A DNA stretch of 64,000 nt from Pontibaca salina (GTDB lineage: Bacteria; Pseudomonadota; Alphaproteobacteria; Rhodobacterales; Rhodobacteraceae), in the NCBI RefSeq assembly GCF_016307205.1, contig NZ_JAEIJD010000002.1, positions 310,001-374,000 of the forward strand, in the 5' to 3' direction. The translations under genes and the position numbers were made by a program. Below, piece by piece: positions 48,508 to 59,154 of the stretch (positions within the stretch are counted from its first letter, which is position 1; each line of letters begins with the position of its first letter). The notes below the pieces were generated by a model. It was not told the DNA's origin. It was given only the letters and a program-made list of their open reading frames with translations, and ran no database searches.

Positions 48508-48513
48508 AGAGGC

Positions 48514-48588
48514 ACTGCTCGATAGGTTTCTTGCCTGTATGAAACCTGCCTCAATAACTTAACGCCCGCCTCGCGCGGGCGTTTTTTT
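48514..48588 (+). ncRNA. Candidate small RNA (about 75 nt)
   Basis: A sigma-70-like promoter, a stem-loop (AGGTTTC at 48524-48530 with GAAACCT at 48541-48547, 10-base loop), a short single-stranded linker (CTCAATAACTTA) and an intrinsic terminator with a T7 run follow each other within about 110 bp in a gene-free gap. There is no ORF of note inside. This is the usual architecture of a trans-acting bacterial sRNA. I do not recognise it as a known family. The alternative is the 3' end of a longer plus-strand transcript, but no plus-strand gene lies within the preceding 4.5 kb. Confidence 0.5.
48562..48588 (+). terminator. Strong intrinsic terminator in the gap before bdhA
   Basis: Stem ACGCCCGC pairs perfectly with GCGGGCGT around a 5-base loop, followed by an uninterrupted run of seven Ts. 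Confidence 0.9.
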
Positions 48589-48683
48589 GTTTGGCTCACC
48601 GCGCCCAAAAGGTGCTCGGGGCGTGGTCAGATATGGCTCTGCATGGTAGAAAATAGGCGGAATCCACTTCAGGAGAGCAGACT

Positions 48684-49457
48684 ATGTCGCTGACGGGAAA
48701 GACCGCTGTCGTCACCGGATCGAACTCGGGAATCGGGCTGGGAATCACTTGGGAACTGGCCCGTGCAGGGGCCGACGTGGTGCTGAATTCGTTCACCGAT
48801 CGCGACGAAGATCACGCACTGGCCGAACAGATCGCCGATGCGACCGGCGTGAGCGCACGTTATGTTAAGGCCGACATGTCCAAAGGTGCCGACTGTCGGG
48901 CCTTGATCGGAGCCGCCGGGCGGTGCGATATTCTGATCAACAATGCCGGCATTCAACATGTTGCACCGATTGAGGAATTTCCGGCCGAAAAATGGGACGC
49001 GATTATCGCCATCAACCTCAATTCGGCATTTCACACCACCGCTGCCGCATTGCCGATGATGCGCGCGGCGGGTTGGGGGCGTATCATCAATATCGCCAGC
49101 GCCCACGGCCTAACTGCAAGCCCGTTCAAGGCGGCTTATGTCGCAGCCAAACACGGTATCGTGGGCCTGACCAAAACCATCGCACTGGAATGCGCCCGCG
49201 AACCGATCACGGCCAATGCAATTTGCCCGGGCTACGTTTTAACACCGCTGGTCGAGGCGCAGATTCCCGATACGATGGAGAAATACGACATGGCCCGAGA
49301 CGAGGTGATCGATCAGGTGATGCTTGAGCGGCAGCCCTCGAAAGAGTTTGTCACTGTCGAGCAACTGGGCGGCACCGCGGTGTTCCTCTGTTCCGACGCC
49401 GCCGCGCAGATCACCGGGACCACAATCAGTGTCGATGGCGGATGGACGGCTCTGTAA
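48684..49457 (+). CDS. bdhA: D-3-hydroxybutyrate dehydrogenase
   Basis: Interconverts 3-hydroxybutyrate and acetoacetate with NAD, in polyhydroxybutyrate turnover. The 257-residue SDR protein has the nucleotide-binding motif TGSNSGIGLGITWELARAGA (residues 10-29), DILINNAGIQHVAPIEEFP, IINIASAHGL, the catalytic YVAAKHGIVGL Tyr-X3-Lys, and ECAREPITANAICPGYVLTP with VEAQIPDT, which is typical of 3-hydroxybutyrate dehydrogenases. GGAG lies upstream of the ATG. It stands alone; no PHB synthase or depolymerase is nearby. Confidence 0.93.
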   Translation: MSLTGKTAVVTGSNSGIGLGITWELARAGADVVLNSFTDRDEDHALAEQIADATGVSARYVKADMSKGADCRALIGAAGRCDILINNAGIQHVAPIEEFPAEKWDAIIAINLNSAFHTTAAALPMMRAAGWGRIINIASAHGLTASPFKAAYVAAKHGIVGLTKTIALECAREPITANAICPGYVLTPLVEAQIPDTMEKYDMARDEVIDQVMLERQPSKEFVTVEQLGGTAVFLCSDAAAQITGTTISVDGGWTAL

Positions 49458-49739
49458 ACACACAGCGTTTCGGGGGCAGCCGCTGGGTTTCCGGGGCCGC
49501 GAAGTCGGTGGAAGGGCAGAATTTGGGCAAGCCAAAGCGGATCAATCTGACCCTAGCAGGGCGGCGGTACTCAAGAAACCTTTACAGCGAAGGGGTGGAT
49601 TGTTTCCTTGATGATGAAGACATCGAAGTTGCTGCGGTTTCGAGAGCGTCAGCTACTATGTTAAACCGCCCGGCACGCTGGGCCGGGATGATCGGCGGCG
49701 ATCTGACTCAGCGCCGCACCGTATAAATGAACGCTTTGG

Positions 49740-50414
49740 TCAGCCGAGTTTTTTCGGATCTTTGCTATTTGGGTAGACCAGCCCCGCCGAGATGATGAGC
49801 TTGGCCGCGTCTTCAAGAGACATATCCAGTTCAATCACGTCCGCTTCAGGAAGCAGCAGGAGAAAACCCGAAGTCGGGTTGGGGGTCGTGGGCACGAACA
49901 CCCCGATCAACCGCCCACCGGGTTCTGCCTTGGCAGCGATTTCGCCGCGGGCAGGTGTCGAGATAAAGCCGATCGCCCAGATGCCCTTGCGTGGATATTG
50001 AATCAGGCAAGCCTTTTCAAAACTCCGTTCGGTTTGTGCGAACACGGTCTCGGAAATCTGCTTGATCCCGGAATAGATGGATCGCACCACCGGCATCCGA
50101 TCGACGAGACTTTCCGCAAACCGGATCAGCGACCGGCCGATCAGCCCTTTCGCGACCCAGCCGACCAGTACGGTGAAGACCAGAAAGATCAGCACTCCGA
50201 CGCCGCGCAAGTTGACGCCAATATAGGTTTCGGGGCGGAATTGCTGCGGCACAAGGGGCAGAACGACACCGTCGATCCAGCCGATCGCCGACCAGATCAG
50301 CCAGATGGTCAGCGCGACGGGGGCAATGACAACCAGTCCGGTGAGAAAAGAACCCCGCAGTCTGGCAAGACCACCGGTGCGGCGTTTCTGGTCCTCATTG
50401 AAAGGTGTGGTCAT
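49740..50414 (-). CDS. DUF502 family integral membrane protein
   Basis: A 224-residue inner-membrane protein with two predicted helices (FLTGLVVIAPVALTIWLIWS, about 22-41, and GVGVLIFLVFTVLVGWVA, about 70-87) followed by a soluble DUF502 domain: VRSIYSGIKQISETVF, CLIQYPRKGIWAIGFIS, GVFVPTTPNPTSGFLLLLPE and LDMSLEDAAKLIISAGLVYP. The family is conserved but of unknown function. GGGAG precedes the ATG at 50414; the frame extends six codons upstream. The neighbouring gene on the same strand, 60 bp upstream, is ThiE-like. Confidence 0.9.
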   Translation of the reverse strand: MTTPFNEDQKRRTGGLARLRGSFLTGLVVIAPVALTIWLIWSAIGWIDGVVLPLVPQQFRPETYIGVNLRGVGVLIFLVFTVLVGWVAKGLIGRSLIRFAESLVDRMPVVRSIYSGIKQISETVFAQTERSFEKACLIQYPRKGIWAIGFISTPARGEIAAKAEPGGRLIGVFVPTTPNPTSGFLLLLPEADVIELDMSLEDAAKLIISAGLVYPNSKDPKKLG

Positions 50415-50474
50415 GGCGCTCCCGTAAAACACGAAAGGTCAGCGTATGTTCTTTTGCGCAGTGTCACAATGGGT

Positions 50475-51101
50475 TTAACCTTGTGCAAGCGGTGCAGTCA
50501 GTGCGCGCAGCGCCGCAAGCGGATCATCCTGATCCCAGATTTCAGCGCCGATACCAAAAAAGTCGCTATGGGCCGCCAGCGCAGCGATGAGGTCTGGGGT
50601 CAACCCGCCTTCGGCGACAACCGGCAGTTCGATCATCTCCGACCACCATTCAAACAGATCAGGTTCGGCGCGTGAGCCATCATGTAGCGAGGTGTCGCGC
50701 ACTGGGCCAAAGCTGATGTAATCGGCCCCGGCCTCGCCCGCGGTGATCCCGTCATGGCGCGAGGCGGCGCAGAAACTGCCGACGATAGCGTCAGCGCCCA
50801 GAGCCGTACGCGCGGCCCGAACCGAGCGCGCGCCATCTTTCAGATGGACGCCGTCCAGCCCCAGACGCTCGGCAAGAAACATGTGCCCGCCGACCACCAG
50901 CGGCACATCGCGGGCGTGGGCGATTTCGCGCAACTGGTCCGCGCAGCGCGCGATGTGATCTTCGTTTTGACTGGCAAGATCAAGGCGCAGGCAGGCGATT
51001 GGGCGGGCATCTAAAATCTTGGCCAATTGGTCAGGGAAGGTCGACAGGTCGATCTGTGTCGGGGTGATCAAATAGATTTGCGGCTGCTCTTGTTCGGTCA
51101 T
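50475..51101 (-). CDS. Thiamine phosphate synthase-like (ThiE/TenI family) protein
   Basis: A 208-residue TIM-barrel protein. Visible are QIYLITPTQIDLSTFPDQLA at the start, ACLRLDLASQ, VGGHMFLAERLGLDGVHLKD, ADAIVGSFCAASRHDGITAG, ADYISFGPVRDTSL and PVVAEGGLTPDLIAALAAHS, the usual ThiE order. The classic pyrophosphate-binding residues are partly changed, and many such stand-alone homologues in this order are only annotated as thiamine phosphate synthase family. No other thiamine genes are adjacent, so the exact reaction is not sure. Confidence 0.8.
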   Translation of the reverse strand: MTEQEQPQIYLITPTQIDLSTFPDQLAKILDARPIACLRLDLASQNEDHIARCADQLREIAHARDVPLVVGGHMFLAERLGLDGVHLKDGARSVRAARTALGADAIVGSFCAASRHDGITAGEAGADYISFGPVRDTSLHDGSRAEPDLFEWWSEMIELPVVAEGGLTPDLIAALAAHSDFFGIGAEIWDQDDPLAALRALTAPLAQG

Positions 51102-51169
51102 TGTAAAAGATCCTTGGACATCTGCCGATGGTCTAGCTGATCGGCGTCAAGAAGAACAAAAGATTTTAT

Positions 51170-51203
51170 GCCTCCGGCGGGGATATTTGGTGCAAGAAGA
51201 AGG
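51170..51203 (+). repeat. REP-like intergenic element of the roseobacter type
   Basis: The stretch GCCTCCGGCGGGGATATTTG followed by GTGCAAGAAGAAGG resembles a short interspersed element that I recall as frequent between genes in roseobacter genomes (a GCCTCCGGCGGG core, an ATATTT-type centre, then AAGAAGAAG). Only one clear copy is visible here, so repetition must be checked genome-wide. Confidence 0.4.
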
Positions 51204-51268
51204 CTCGGGTTCTTGCCTGTTGGCGGATGTCGCTCTATCGCGGGACCGTATTTTCGAAAGGAAACGCA

Positions 51269-52012
51269 ATGCTCAGCAACATCCCACAGCCGCGGTTCGT
51301 TCTGGTGCGCCCGCAAATGGGGCAGAATATCGGCGCGGCGGCGCGGGCGATGTGGAACTTCGGCCTTGACCGGATGAGCGTTGTCTCACCGCGCGATGAC
51401 TGGCCCAGTGGCTCTGCTGTTGCCATGGCCAGCGGGGCCGGGCGGCTGCTGGACGAGGCCGTGCTCTGCGACGATATCGGCGCAGCAATAGGCGACTGCG
51501 CCTGGGTTGTGGCAACCACCGCCCGCGAACGCGGCTTGACCAAACCGGTTTTGAGCCCCGAGGCGGCCATGCAGGAGGCGGCACGCCGGATCGGTGCGGG
51601 GCAGAAAGTGGCGGTGCTGTTTGGGCCGGAGCGCACGGGGCTGGAGAATGACGATATCGCGCGTGCCAATGCGATCATGTCGGTGCCGGTGAACCCGGTT
51701 TTCGCGTCGCTTAATCTTGCGCAATGTGTGTTGCTGGCAGCCTATGAGTGGCGGCGGCAGGCGGGTGATGTGGTTGCAACTGCGGGGAGCGCGGCTGCGT
51801 CAGACTGGGCCAGCGCGCTGGAAGTCGAGAAACTGGCCCAGCACTATGAGGCGCGTCTGGACGAGGCCGAGTTCTTTTTTCCGCCCGGCAAGGCCGATAG
51901 CATGAAGCTCAAGCTGCGAAACCTCTGGTCGCGGATGCCGCTTACCCGGACGGATGTACAGATTTTCCATGGCATTATGCGCCAGATCGTTCGATCGCGG
52001 GACCGCAGTTGA
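51269..52012 (+). CDS. TrmJ-like RNA 2'-O-methyltransferase (SPOUT family)
   Basis: A 247-residue SPOUT-fold methyltransferase. It begins MLSNIPQPRFVLVRPQMGQN, with IGAAARAMWNFGL, ATTARERGLTKPV, the SAM knot VAVLFGPERTGLENDDIARA and VPVNPVFASLNLAQCVLLAA, plus a helical C-terminal extension. This matches the TrmH group 1 / TrmJ family, which 2'-O-methylates tRNA position 32. AAAGGA lies seven bases before the ATG at 51269; an upstream in-frame start at 51227 lacks support. The exact tRNA target is inferred from family only. Confidence 0.88.
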   Translation: MLSNIPQPRFVLVRPQMGQNIGAAARAMWNFGLDRMSVVSPRDDWPSGSAVAMASGAGRLLDEAVLCDDIGAAIGDCAWVVATTARERGLTKPVLSPEAAMQEAARRIGAGQKVAVLFGPERTGLENDDIARANAIMSVPVNPVFASLNLAQCVLLAAYEWRRQAGDVVATAGSAAASDWASALEVEKLAQHYEARLDEAEFFFPPGKADSMKLKLRNLWSRMPLTRTDVQIFHGIMRQIVRSRDRS

Positions 52013-52075
52013 GCCCGCTTTACGGCACCGCGTCCGCGCCATAGGGTGCGATCCAACACAGGACATGAGGATGAC

Positions 52076-53230
52076 ATGAGCGGCAAACGCAGCATCTTTG
52101 AAGAAGTTTCCGATAATACGCCCCGCAGTGGCCCCGTTGCCCCCGGCGTGATTGACCGTGGTCGTGGCGGCGCCCGGCGCGGGATTCGCATCTGGCTGAT
52201 CGGGCTGTTCGTTCTGGTGCTGGCGATGATCGCGGTGGGCGGGTTGACGCGGTTGACCGGCAGCGGGCTCAGTATCACCGAATGGCGGCCAATCACCGGC
52301 GCGCTGCCCCCGATGAGCGAGGTCGAGTGGCAAGCCGAGTTCGAAAAGTATCAAGCGATCGATCAGTTCATGATCGAAAACCGCTGGATGGAACTCGCGG
52401 ATTTCAAGGAAATCTATTGGTGGGAATGGGGCCATCGCCAGTTGGGTCGGGTGATCGGCTTGGTCTGGGCGGTCGGATTTCTGGGCTTCCTGGTGCTGCG
52501 CCAGATCCCGCCAGGATGGACCAAGCGGCTGCTGATCCCCGGTGTTCTGGGTGGTGTGCAAGGGGCGATCGGCTGGTGGATGGTGACGTCGGGTGTCACG
52601 CAGGGGCAGGGGGTGACCGCAGTGGCCAGCTATCGCCTTGCGGTGCATCTGGGGCTGGCCTTTGCCATTCTTGGGCTGTTGGCCTGGTATGTGTTTTTGC
52701 TGGGCCGCTCGGAGCGCGATCTGATGCAGGCACGGCGCGCGCGGGAGGGGCGGTTGTTCGGGCTGTCTACGGGGTGGCTGCATTTCACGTTCCTGCAGAT
52801 TCTCATCGGCGCGATGGTTGCAGGGATCGATGCCGGGCGCAGCTATACGGACTGGCCGCTGATGGGGGGGCAGGTGTTCCCGCCGAACGCCTGGTACATC
52901 GAGGCAGGCTGGCGCAACCTGTTCGAAAATCCGGGACTGGTGCAGTTCATCCACCGGGTGACCGGCTATCTGTTGCTGGCGTTCAGCTTTGTGGTCTGGT
53001 TGCGCGGGCGACGCAGTGCCCATGATCGAACCCGAGTGGCTTTCAACGCTGCATTTGCGGCGTTACTCCTCCAGGTTGCTCTGGGCATCATGACAGTCGT
53101 TTACGGGGTGCCGTGGCAGGTGGCGATCCTGCATCAGATGTTGGCGGTCGTCGTGTTCGTGCTGATTCTGCGGGCGCGATTCTTGTCGGGTTATCCCCGC
53201 GCCATATCGCTGCGCGAGGGTCGGGCATGA
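52076..53230 (+). CDS. ctaA: Heme A synthase (COX15/CtaA)
   Basis: Oxidises the heme O methyl group to formyl, giving heme A for aa3-type cytochrome oxidase. The 384-residue polytopic protein has eight membrane helices and the heme-ligand histidines in WWEWGHRQLGRVIG, SYRLAVHLGLAFA, VQFIHRVTGYLLLAF and ILHQMLAVVVFV. GGLTRLTGSGLSITEWRPI near the start is characteristic. GAGG precedes the ATG at 52076; the frame is open upstream to 52046. Its stop overlaps the next gene by 4 bp. Confidence 0.95.
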   Translation: MSGKRSIFEEVSDNTPRSGPVAPGVIDRGRGGARRGIRIWLIGLFVLVLAMIAVGGLTRLTGSGLSITEWRPITGALPPMSEVEWQAEFEKYQAIDQFMIENRWMELADFKEIYWWEWGHRQLGRVIGLVWAVGFLGFLVLRQIPPGWTKRLLIPGVLGGVQGAIGWWMVTSGVTQGQGVTAVASYRLAVHLGLAFAILGLLAWYVFLLGRSERDLMQARRAREGRLFGLSTGWLHFTFLQILIGAMVAGIDAGRSYTDWPLMGGQVFPPNAWYIEAGWRNLFENPGLVQFIHRVTGYLLLAFSFVVWLRGRRSAHDRTRVAFNAAFAALLLQVALGIMTVVYGVPWQVAILHQMLAVVVFVLILRARFLSGYPRAISLREGRA

Positions 53231-54696
53231 GCGCGTTTCAAGAATTGATGGCCTATCAGCGCGACACCGAGGCATTGGCACAGGTGGGCGGGCGGCTGGG
53301 ATGGGATCAGGAGACCGTCATGCCGCGCGGAGCGGCGCAACAGCGCGGCACCGAGATGGGGGTGATCGAAGCCGTCTTACATGCGCGGCGATGTGATCCG
53401 CGCGTGGGTGAGTGGCTGGAACGTGCCGAAGCGCCTGACGCGGCGGGCCAGGCCCAATTGCGTGAGATCGCGCGGGAGCATGAACGCAGTTTGAAGGTAC
53501 CCGCGGATCTGGCCCGCAGGCTGGCACAGGTGACGTCGCAGGCCCAGGGCAAATGGGCCGAGGCGCGCGCCAACGAGGATTTCAGCGCTTTCCGTCCGAT
53601 TTTGGAGGAGGTTGTCAGTCTCAAGCGGCAAGAGGGGGCTGCGCTGGCCCAGGAGGGCGATCCCTATGACGCCCTTTTGGACGGTTACGAGCCGGCCACC
53701 AATGCCGCACAGATCGCGGCGATGTTCGATGCGATGCGCCCGCGACTTGTTGCCTTGCGCGCCGCGATTCTGGAGCGCCCGATGCCTCAGGGGCTGACCA
53801 GGCAGTTCGATGAGGCGGGTCAGATGGAGCTGTCGCGCGAATTGGCGGGCGCCTTTGGCTATGACTGGACCCGCGGCAGGCTGGATATGGCGGTGCATCC
53901 GTTCTGTTCCGGCAGCGGCGATGATGTGCGGATCACCACCCGCATTGATTCCGCCGATCCGTTCAACTGCCTTTATTCGACGATTCACGAGGTTGGTCAC
54001 GCGACCTATGAACAGGCGATCAATCCCGATTATGCGTTGACGCCACTGGGGCGCGGGGCGTCGATGGGCGTGCATGAAAGCCAAAGCCGGATTTACGAGA
54101 ATCAGCTCGGCCGCAGCCGTGCGTTTTGCGGCTGGCTCTTCGATCGGATGCGCACCAGTTTCGGCGATCTGTCCGTCGCGGATGCAGATGCGTTTTATGC
54201 GGCGGTCAATCGTGTGCATAACGGCTACATCCGCACCGAGGCGGATGAAGTGCAATATAATCTGCACATCATGCTGCGCTTTGATCTGGAGCGTGCGCTG
54301 ATCTCGGGCGATTTGGCGGTCGGTGATCTGGAAGCCGCATGGAACGATCGGTTCAAGCAGGATTTCGGCTATGCGGTGGACTGCCCTTCGAACGGATGTT
54401 TGCAGGATGTCCATTGGTCGGTGGGCTTGTTTGGCTATTTTCCGACCTATACCTTGGGCAATCTCTATGCCGGTTGCCTGAATGAGGCGCTGCGCCGCGA
54501 TCTGCCGGATCTAGACGACCAGCTTGGCAAGGGTGACCTGGGCGGTGCGACCGGCTGGCTGCGCGACAAGGTCCAACGCCACGGCGGCCTGTACTTGCCC
54601 GCTGAGGTGATCGGACGGGCCAGCGGTATGCCAGTAACCGAAGAGCCGTTATTGACCTATCTGGAGGCCAAGTTCGGCGCGCTTTACCGGCTGTAA
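53227..54696 (+). CDS. Carboxypeptidase Taq (M32 family metallopeptidase)
   Basis: A 489-residue zinc carboxypeptidase that trims C-terminal residues. The zinc-binding HEVGH motif is at 254-258 with the third ligand in VHESQSRIYENQLGRS; DVRITTRIDSADPFNCLYST lies before it, and WSVGLFGYFPTYTLGNLYA near residue 400 is also typical of M32. Length is right for the family. It is translationally coupled to ctaA (ATGA overlap), an arrangement that probably reflects operon membership rather than shared function. A hairpin lies downstream. Confidence 0.94.
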   Translation: MSAFQELMAYQRDTEALAQVGGRLGWDQETVMPRGAAQQRGTEMGVIEAVLHARRCDPRVGEWLERAEAPDAAGQAQLREIAREHERSLKVPADLARRLAQVTSQAQGKWAEARANEDFSAFRPILEEVVSLKRQEGAALAQEGDPYDALLDGYEPATNAAQIAAMFDAMRPRLVALRAAILERPMPQGLTRQFDEAGQMELSRELAGAFGYDWTRGRLDMAVHPFCSGSGDDVRITTRIDSADPFNCLYSTIHEVGHATYEQAINPDYALTPLGRGASMGVHESQSRIYENQLGRSRAFCGWLFDRMRTSFGDLSVADADAFYAAVNRVHNGYIRTEADEVQYNLHIMLRFDLERALISGDLAVGDLEAAWNDRFKQDFGYAVDCPSNGCLQDVHWSVGLFGYFPTYTLGNLYAGCLNEALRRDLPDLDDQLGKGDLGGATGWLRDKVQRHGGLYLPAEVIGRASGMPVTEEPLLTYLEAKFGALYRL

Positions 54697-54795
54697 TCAG
54701 TCTTGATCGGGAGAAAAGGCGTGGCTGTGCGATCAGCGTGCCGCGTGTTTCCTCAAGCGCCGGTTTTTGAGCGACCTGAAAAGCGAACCTGAATT

Positions 54796-54836
54796 CTGGC
54801 AGGCCCGCGCATCATCGATAGCGCCGAGCCTGCCAG
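54796..54836. terminator. Hairpin between the M32 peptidase gene and gyrA
   Basis: CTGGCAGGC (54796-54804) pairs perfectly with GCCTGCCAG (54828-54836) around a 23-base loop, between two convergent genes. No long T run follows on either strand, so it is a possible shared terminator. Confidence 0.45.
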
Positions 54837-54854
54837 TGAATCCTTGCGATCCGG

Positions 54855-57647
<2,793 letters not shown>

Positions 57648-57795
57648 CTTACCAGACCCAGTACATAAGGTGCAATGGGCAGCCGTGGTTCGATTTGGCA
57701 GCCAACTCGCCGAAGTGACAACACTCTGTTTTTGTTGAAAATTAACTTTTTTTGGTGATCAATGGATAAGGGGATGCAACGGAGAGGAGATACCG

Positions 57796-58065
57796 ATGGA
57801 TCGCAGCGAAACCGAAATGATGCTGAAAGGCTATGGCCTGACCACGGCGGAGTTCTTTTACCGCATGCCCGATTACAAGAACGTGTTGAACAGTTTTGTC
57901 TGGCAGGACTACGATTTGGCGCCGGATCATCCCAATCTGTTCGGGTTCATTGAATTTTGGCAAGAGTCGATCGAGGGCCAGTTGCATTCGGTCCGCTTCA
58001 GTCATCGCCGGATGCTGTCTTCCGGGCAGTGGCGCAACGTGGTGGGGGAATTCACAATTCATTGA
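57796..58065 (+). CDS. usg: Usg family protein
   Basis: An 89-residue protein conserved in alphaproteobacteria and first named from a gene upstream of the Caulobacter trpFBA operon. The sequence MLKGYGLTTAEFFYRMPDYK with VWQDYDLAPDHPNLFGFIEF and HSVRFSHRRM is diagnostic. Its function is unknown. Here it is not next to trp genes but between gyrA and a MarR-type regulator. A GGAG-like site precedes the ATG. Confidence 0.88.
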   Translation: MDRSETEMMLKGYGLTTAEFFYRMPDYKNVLNSFVWQDYDLAPDHPNLFGFIEFWQESIEGQLHSVRFSHRRMLSSGQWRNVVGEFTIH

Positions 58066-58155
58066 CGTTAAGACCATCTCTTTGTGAGATTTTTAACCTG
58101 TTCTTGGTAAATAGTCGCGACCCTCCGAACGGAGCAGTTAGAGACGGAGGGACAG

Positions 58156-58653
58156 ATGAGTTTGGAAATGCAAATCGGGCCAGGAGCGGGACGCGGTTTC
58201 ATGTCCGGGTATCTGGATGCGTTGGGGATGGTAGAGCGTTTGCACCGCCTGCTACTCGACGTGGTGAAGGACGAATTCGAACGTGTTGGCATTCTCGAAA
58301 TCAATGCGGTTCAGGCGCTGTTGCTGTTCAATATCGGCGACAACGAAGTGACAGCAGGCGAGCTGAAAAGCCGCGGCTACTATCAAGGCAGCAATGTCAG
58401 CTACAATCTCAAGAAACTGGTTGAATTGGGGTATATGCACCATCAGCGCTGCGAGATTGACCGCCGCTCGGTCCGGGTGCGCCTGACTGCGCGCGGGCGC
58501 GAGATACGTGACACGGTGAACGCTCTTTTTGCCCGCCATGCTGAAGGCTTGGAACATCGCAGTGTCATCGAACGTGACGGGTTCGCAGACCTCACCAGAA
58601 CGCTCAAACGGGTCGAGCGATACTGGACCGATCAAATTCGCTATATTTATTGA
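58156..58653 (+). CDS. MarR-family winged-helix regulator
   Basis: A 165-residue regulator. It has LGMVERLHRLLLDVVKDEFE as the first long helix, NAVQALLLFNIGDNEVTAGE leading into the winged helix with LKSRGYYQGSNVSYNLKKLV as recognition helix, then YMHHQRCEIDRRSVRVRLTA as the wing. It resembles LdtR-like MarR regulators of alphaproteobacteria. It lies 90 bp after usg on the same strand. Ligand and targets are unknown. Confidence 0.87.
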   Translation: MSLEMQIGPGAGRGFMSGYLDALGMVERLHRLLLDVVKDEFERVGILEINAVQALLLFNIGDNEVTAGELKSRGYYQGSNVSYNLKKLVELGYMHHQRCEIDRRSVRVRLTARGREIRDTVNALFARHAEGLEHRSVIERDGFADLTRTLKRVERYWTDQIRYIY

Positions 58654-59154
58654 CCGTATCGGGCTTTTCCGTTGCTACATCAGCGTCGTCAATATTAGTC
58701 AAGGAGCGCCCGTTCACATAACCCTTGCTGGCCTGATCCCGCGCCGACTGGCCAATACAGTTCCCTCGTGGGCCGACGGCCGACAGGGATATGTTCCAGA
58801 AGCTTAATGATGGCGCCGTCCGGTGGCACTCGGCGATCTGTGCAGCTGCGAACAGGATCCGCGCATTGGTCTGGTCGCCTCGGGCGCGATCGGCTCTAGG
58901 GCAGTGTCTTCGGGGGGATGACCTCGGCACCGCGCTCCAGTTGCCGCGCGCTCTTGCAGCACGCGATTTCGCGCCCGATCGCGTGCGCTTACGGAAAACG
59001 GCCCGTCAAGATGTGTGTCCCGCTGTCGCCGGCCAAGACGGCGCACCGGGTTGAGATCTCCCGCGCCCGTGCCTCCCTTTGATCCGCGCCCCTGCGTCTT
59101 TCTGGTTTGCAATACCCCGGGGGTGTGGGGGCTGCGCCCCCGCCAAGGTTGCCA
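58654..59154. other. Gene-poor gap between the MarR regulator and corC
   Basis: About 500 bp in which no recognised gene is seen. Frames on both strands are open but Arg/Pro-rich and without motifs. A GC hairpin near the right end is listed separately. It may contain decayed sequence. Confidence 0.4.
59127..59141. repeat. GC-rich hairpin of the roseobacter intergenic type
   Basis: GGGGGC-TGC-GCCCCC forms a very stable 6-bp hairpin directly after the CorC-type gene (minus strand). Short GGGGGCTNCGCCCCC elements recur between genes in many Rhodobacterales; it may help terminate transcription. Confidence 0.4.

Noticed and set aside
49442-49726. 95-codon frame overlapping the end of the 3-hydroxybutyrate dehydrogenase gene
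   Set aside because: It starts inside bdhA in another frame, has no ribosome site and no known motif.
51800-53023. Open frame antisense to ctaA and the TrmJ-like gene
   Set aside because: His/Pro/Gln/Arg-rich shadow translation without any family feature; the two plus-strand genes explain the region.
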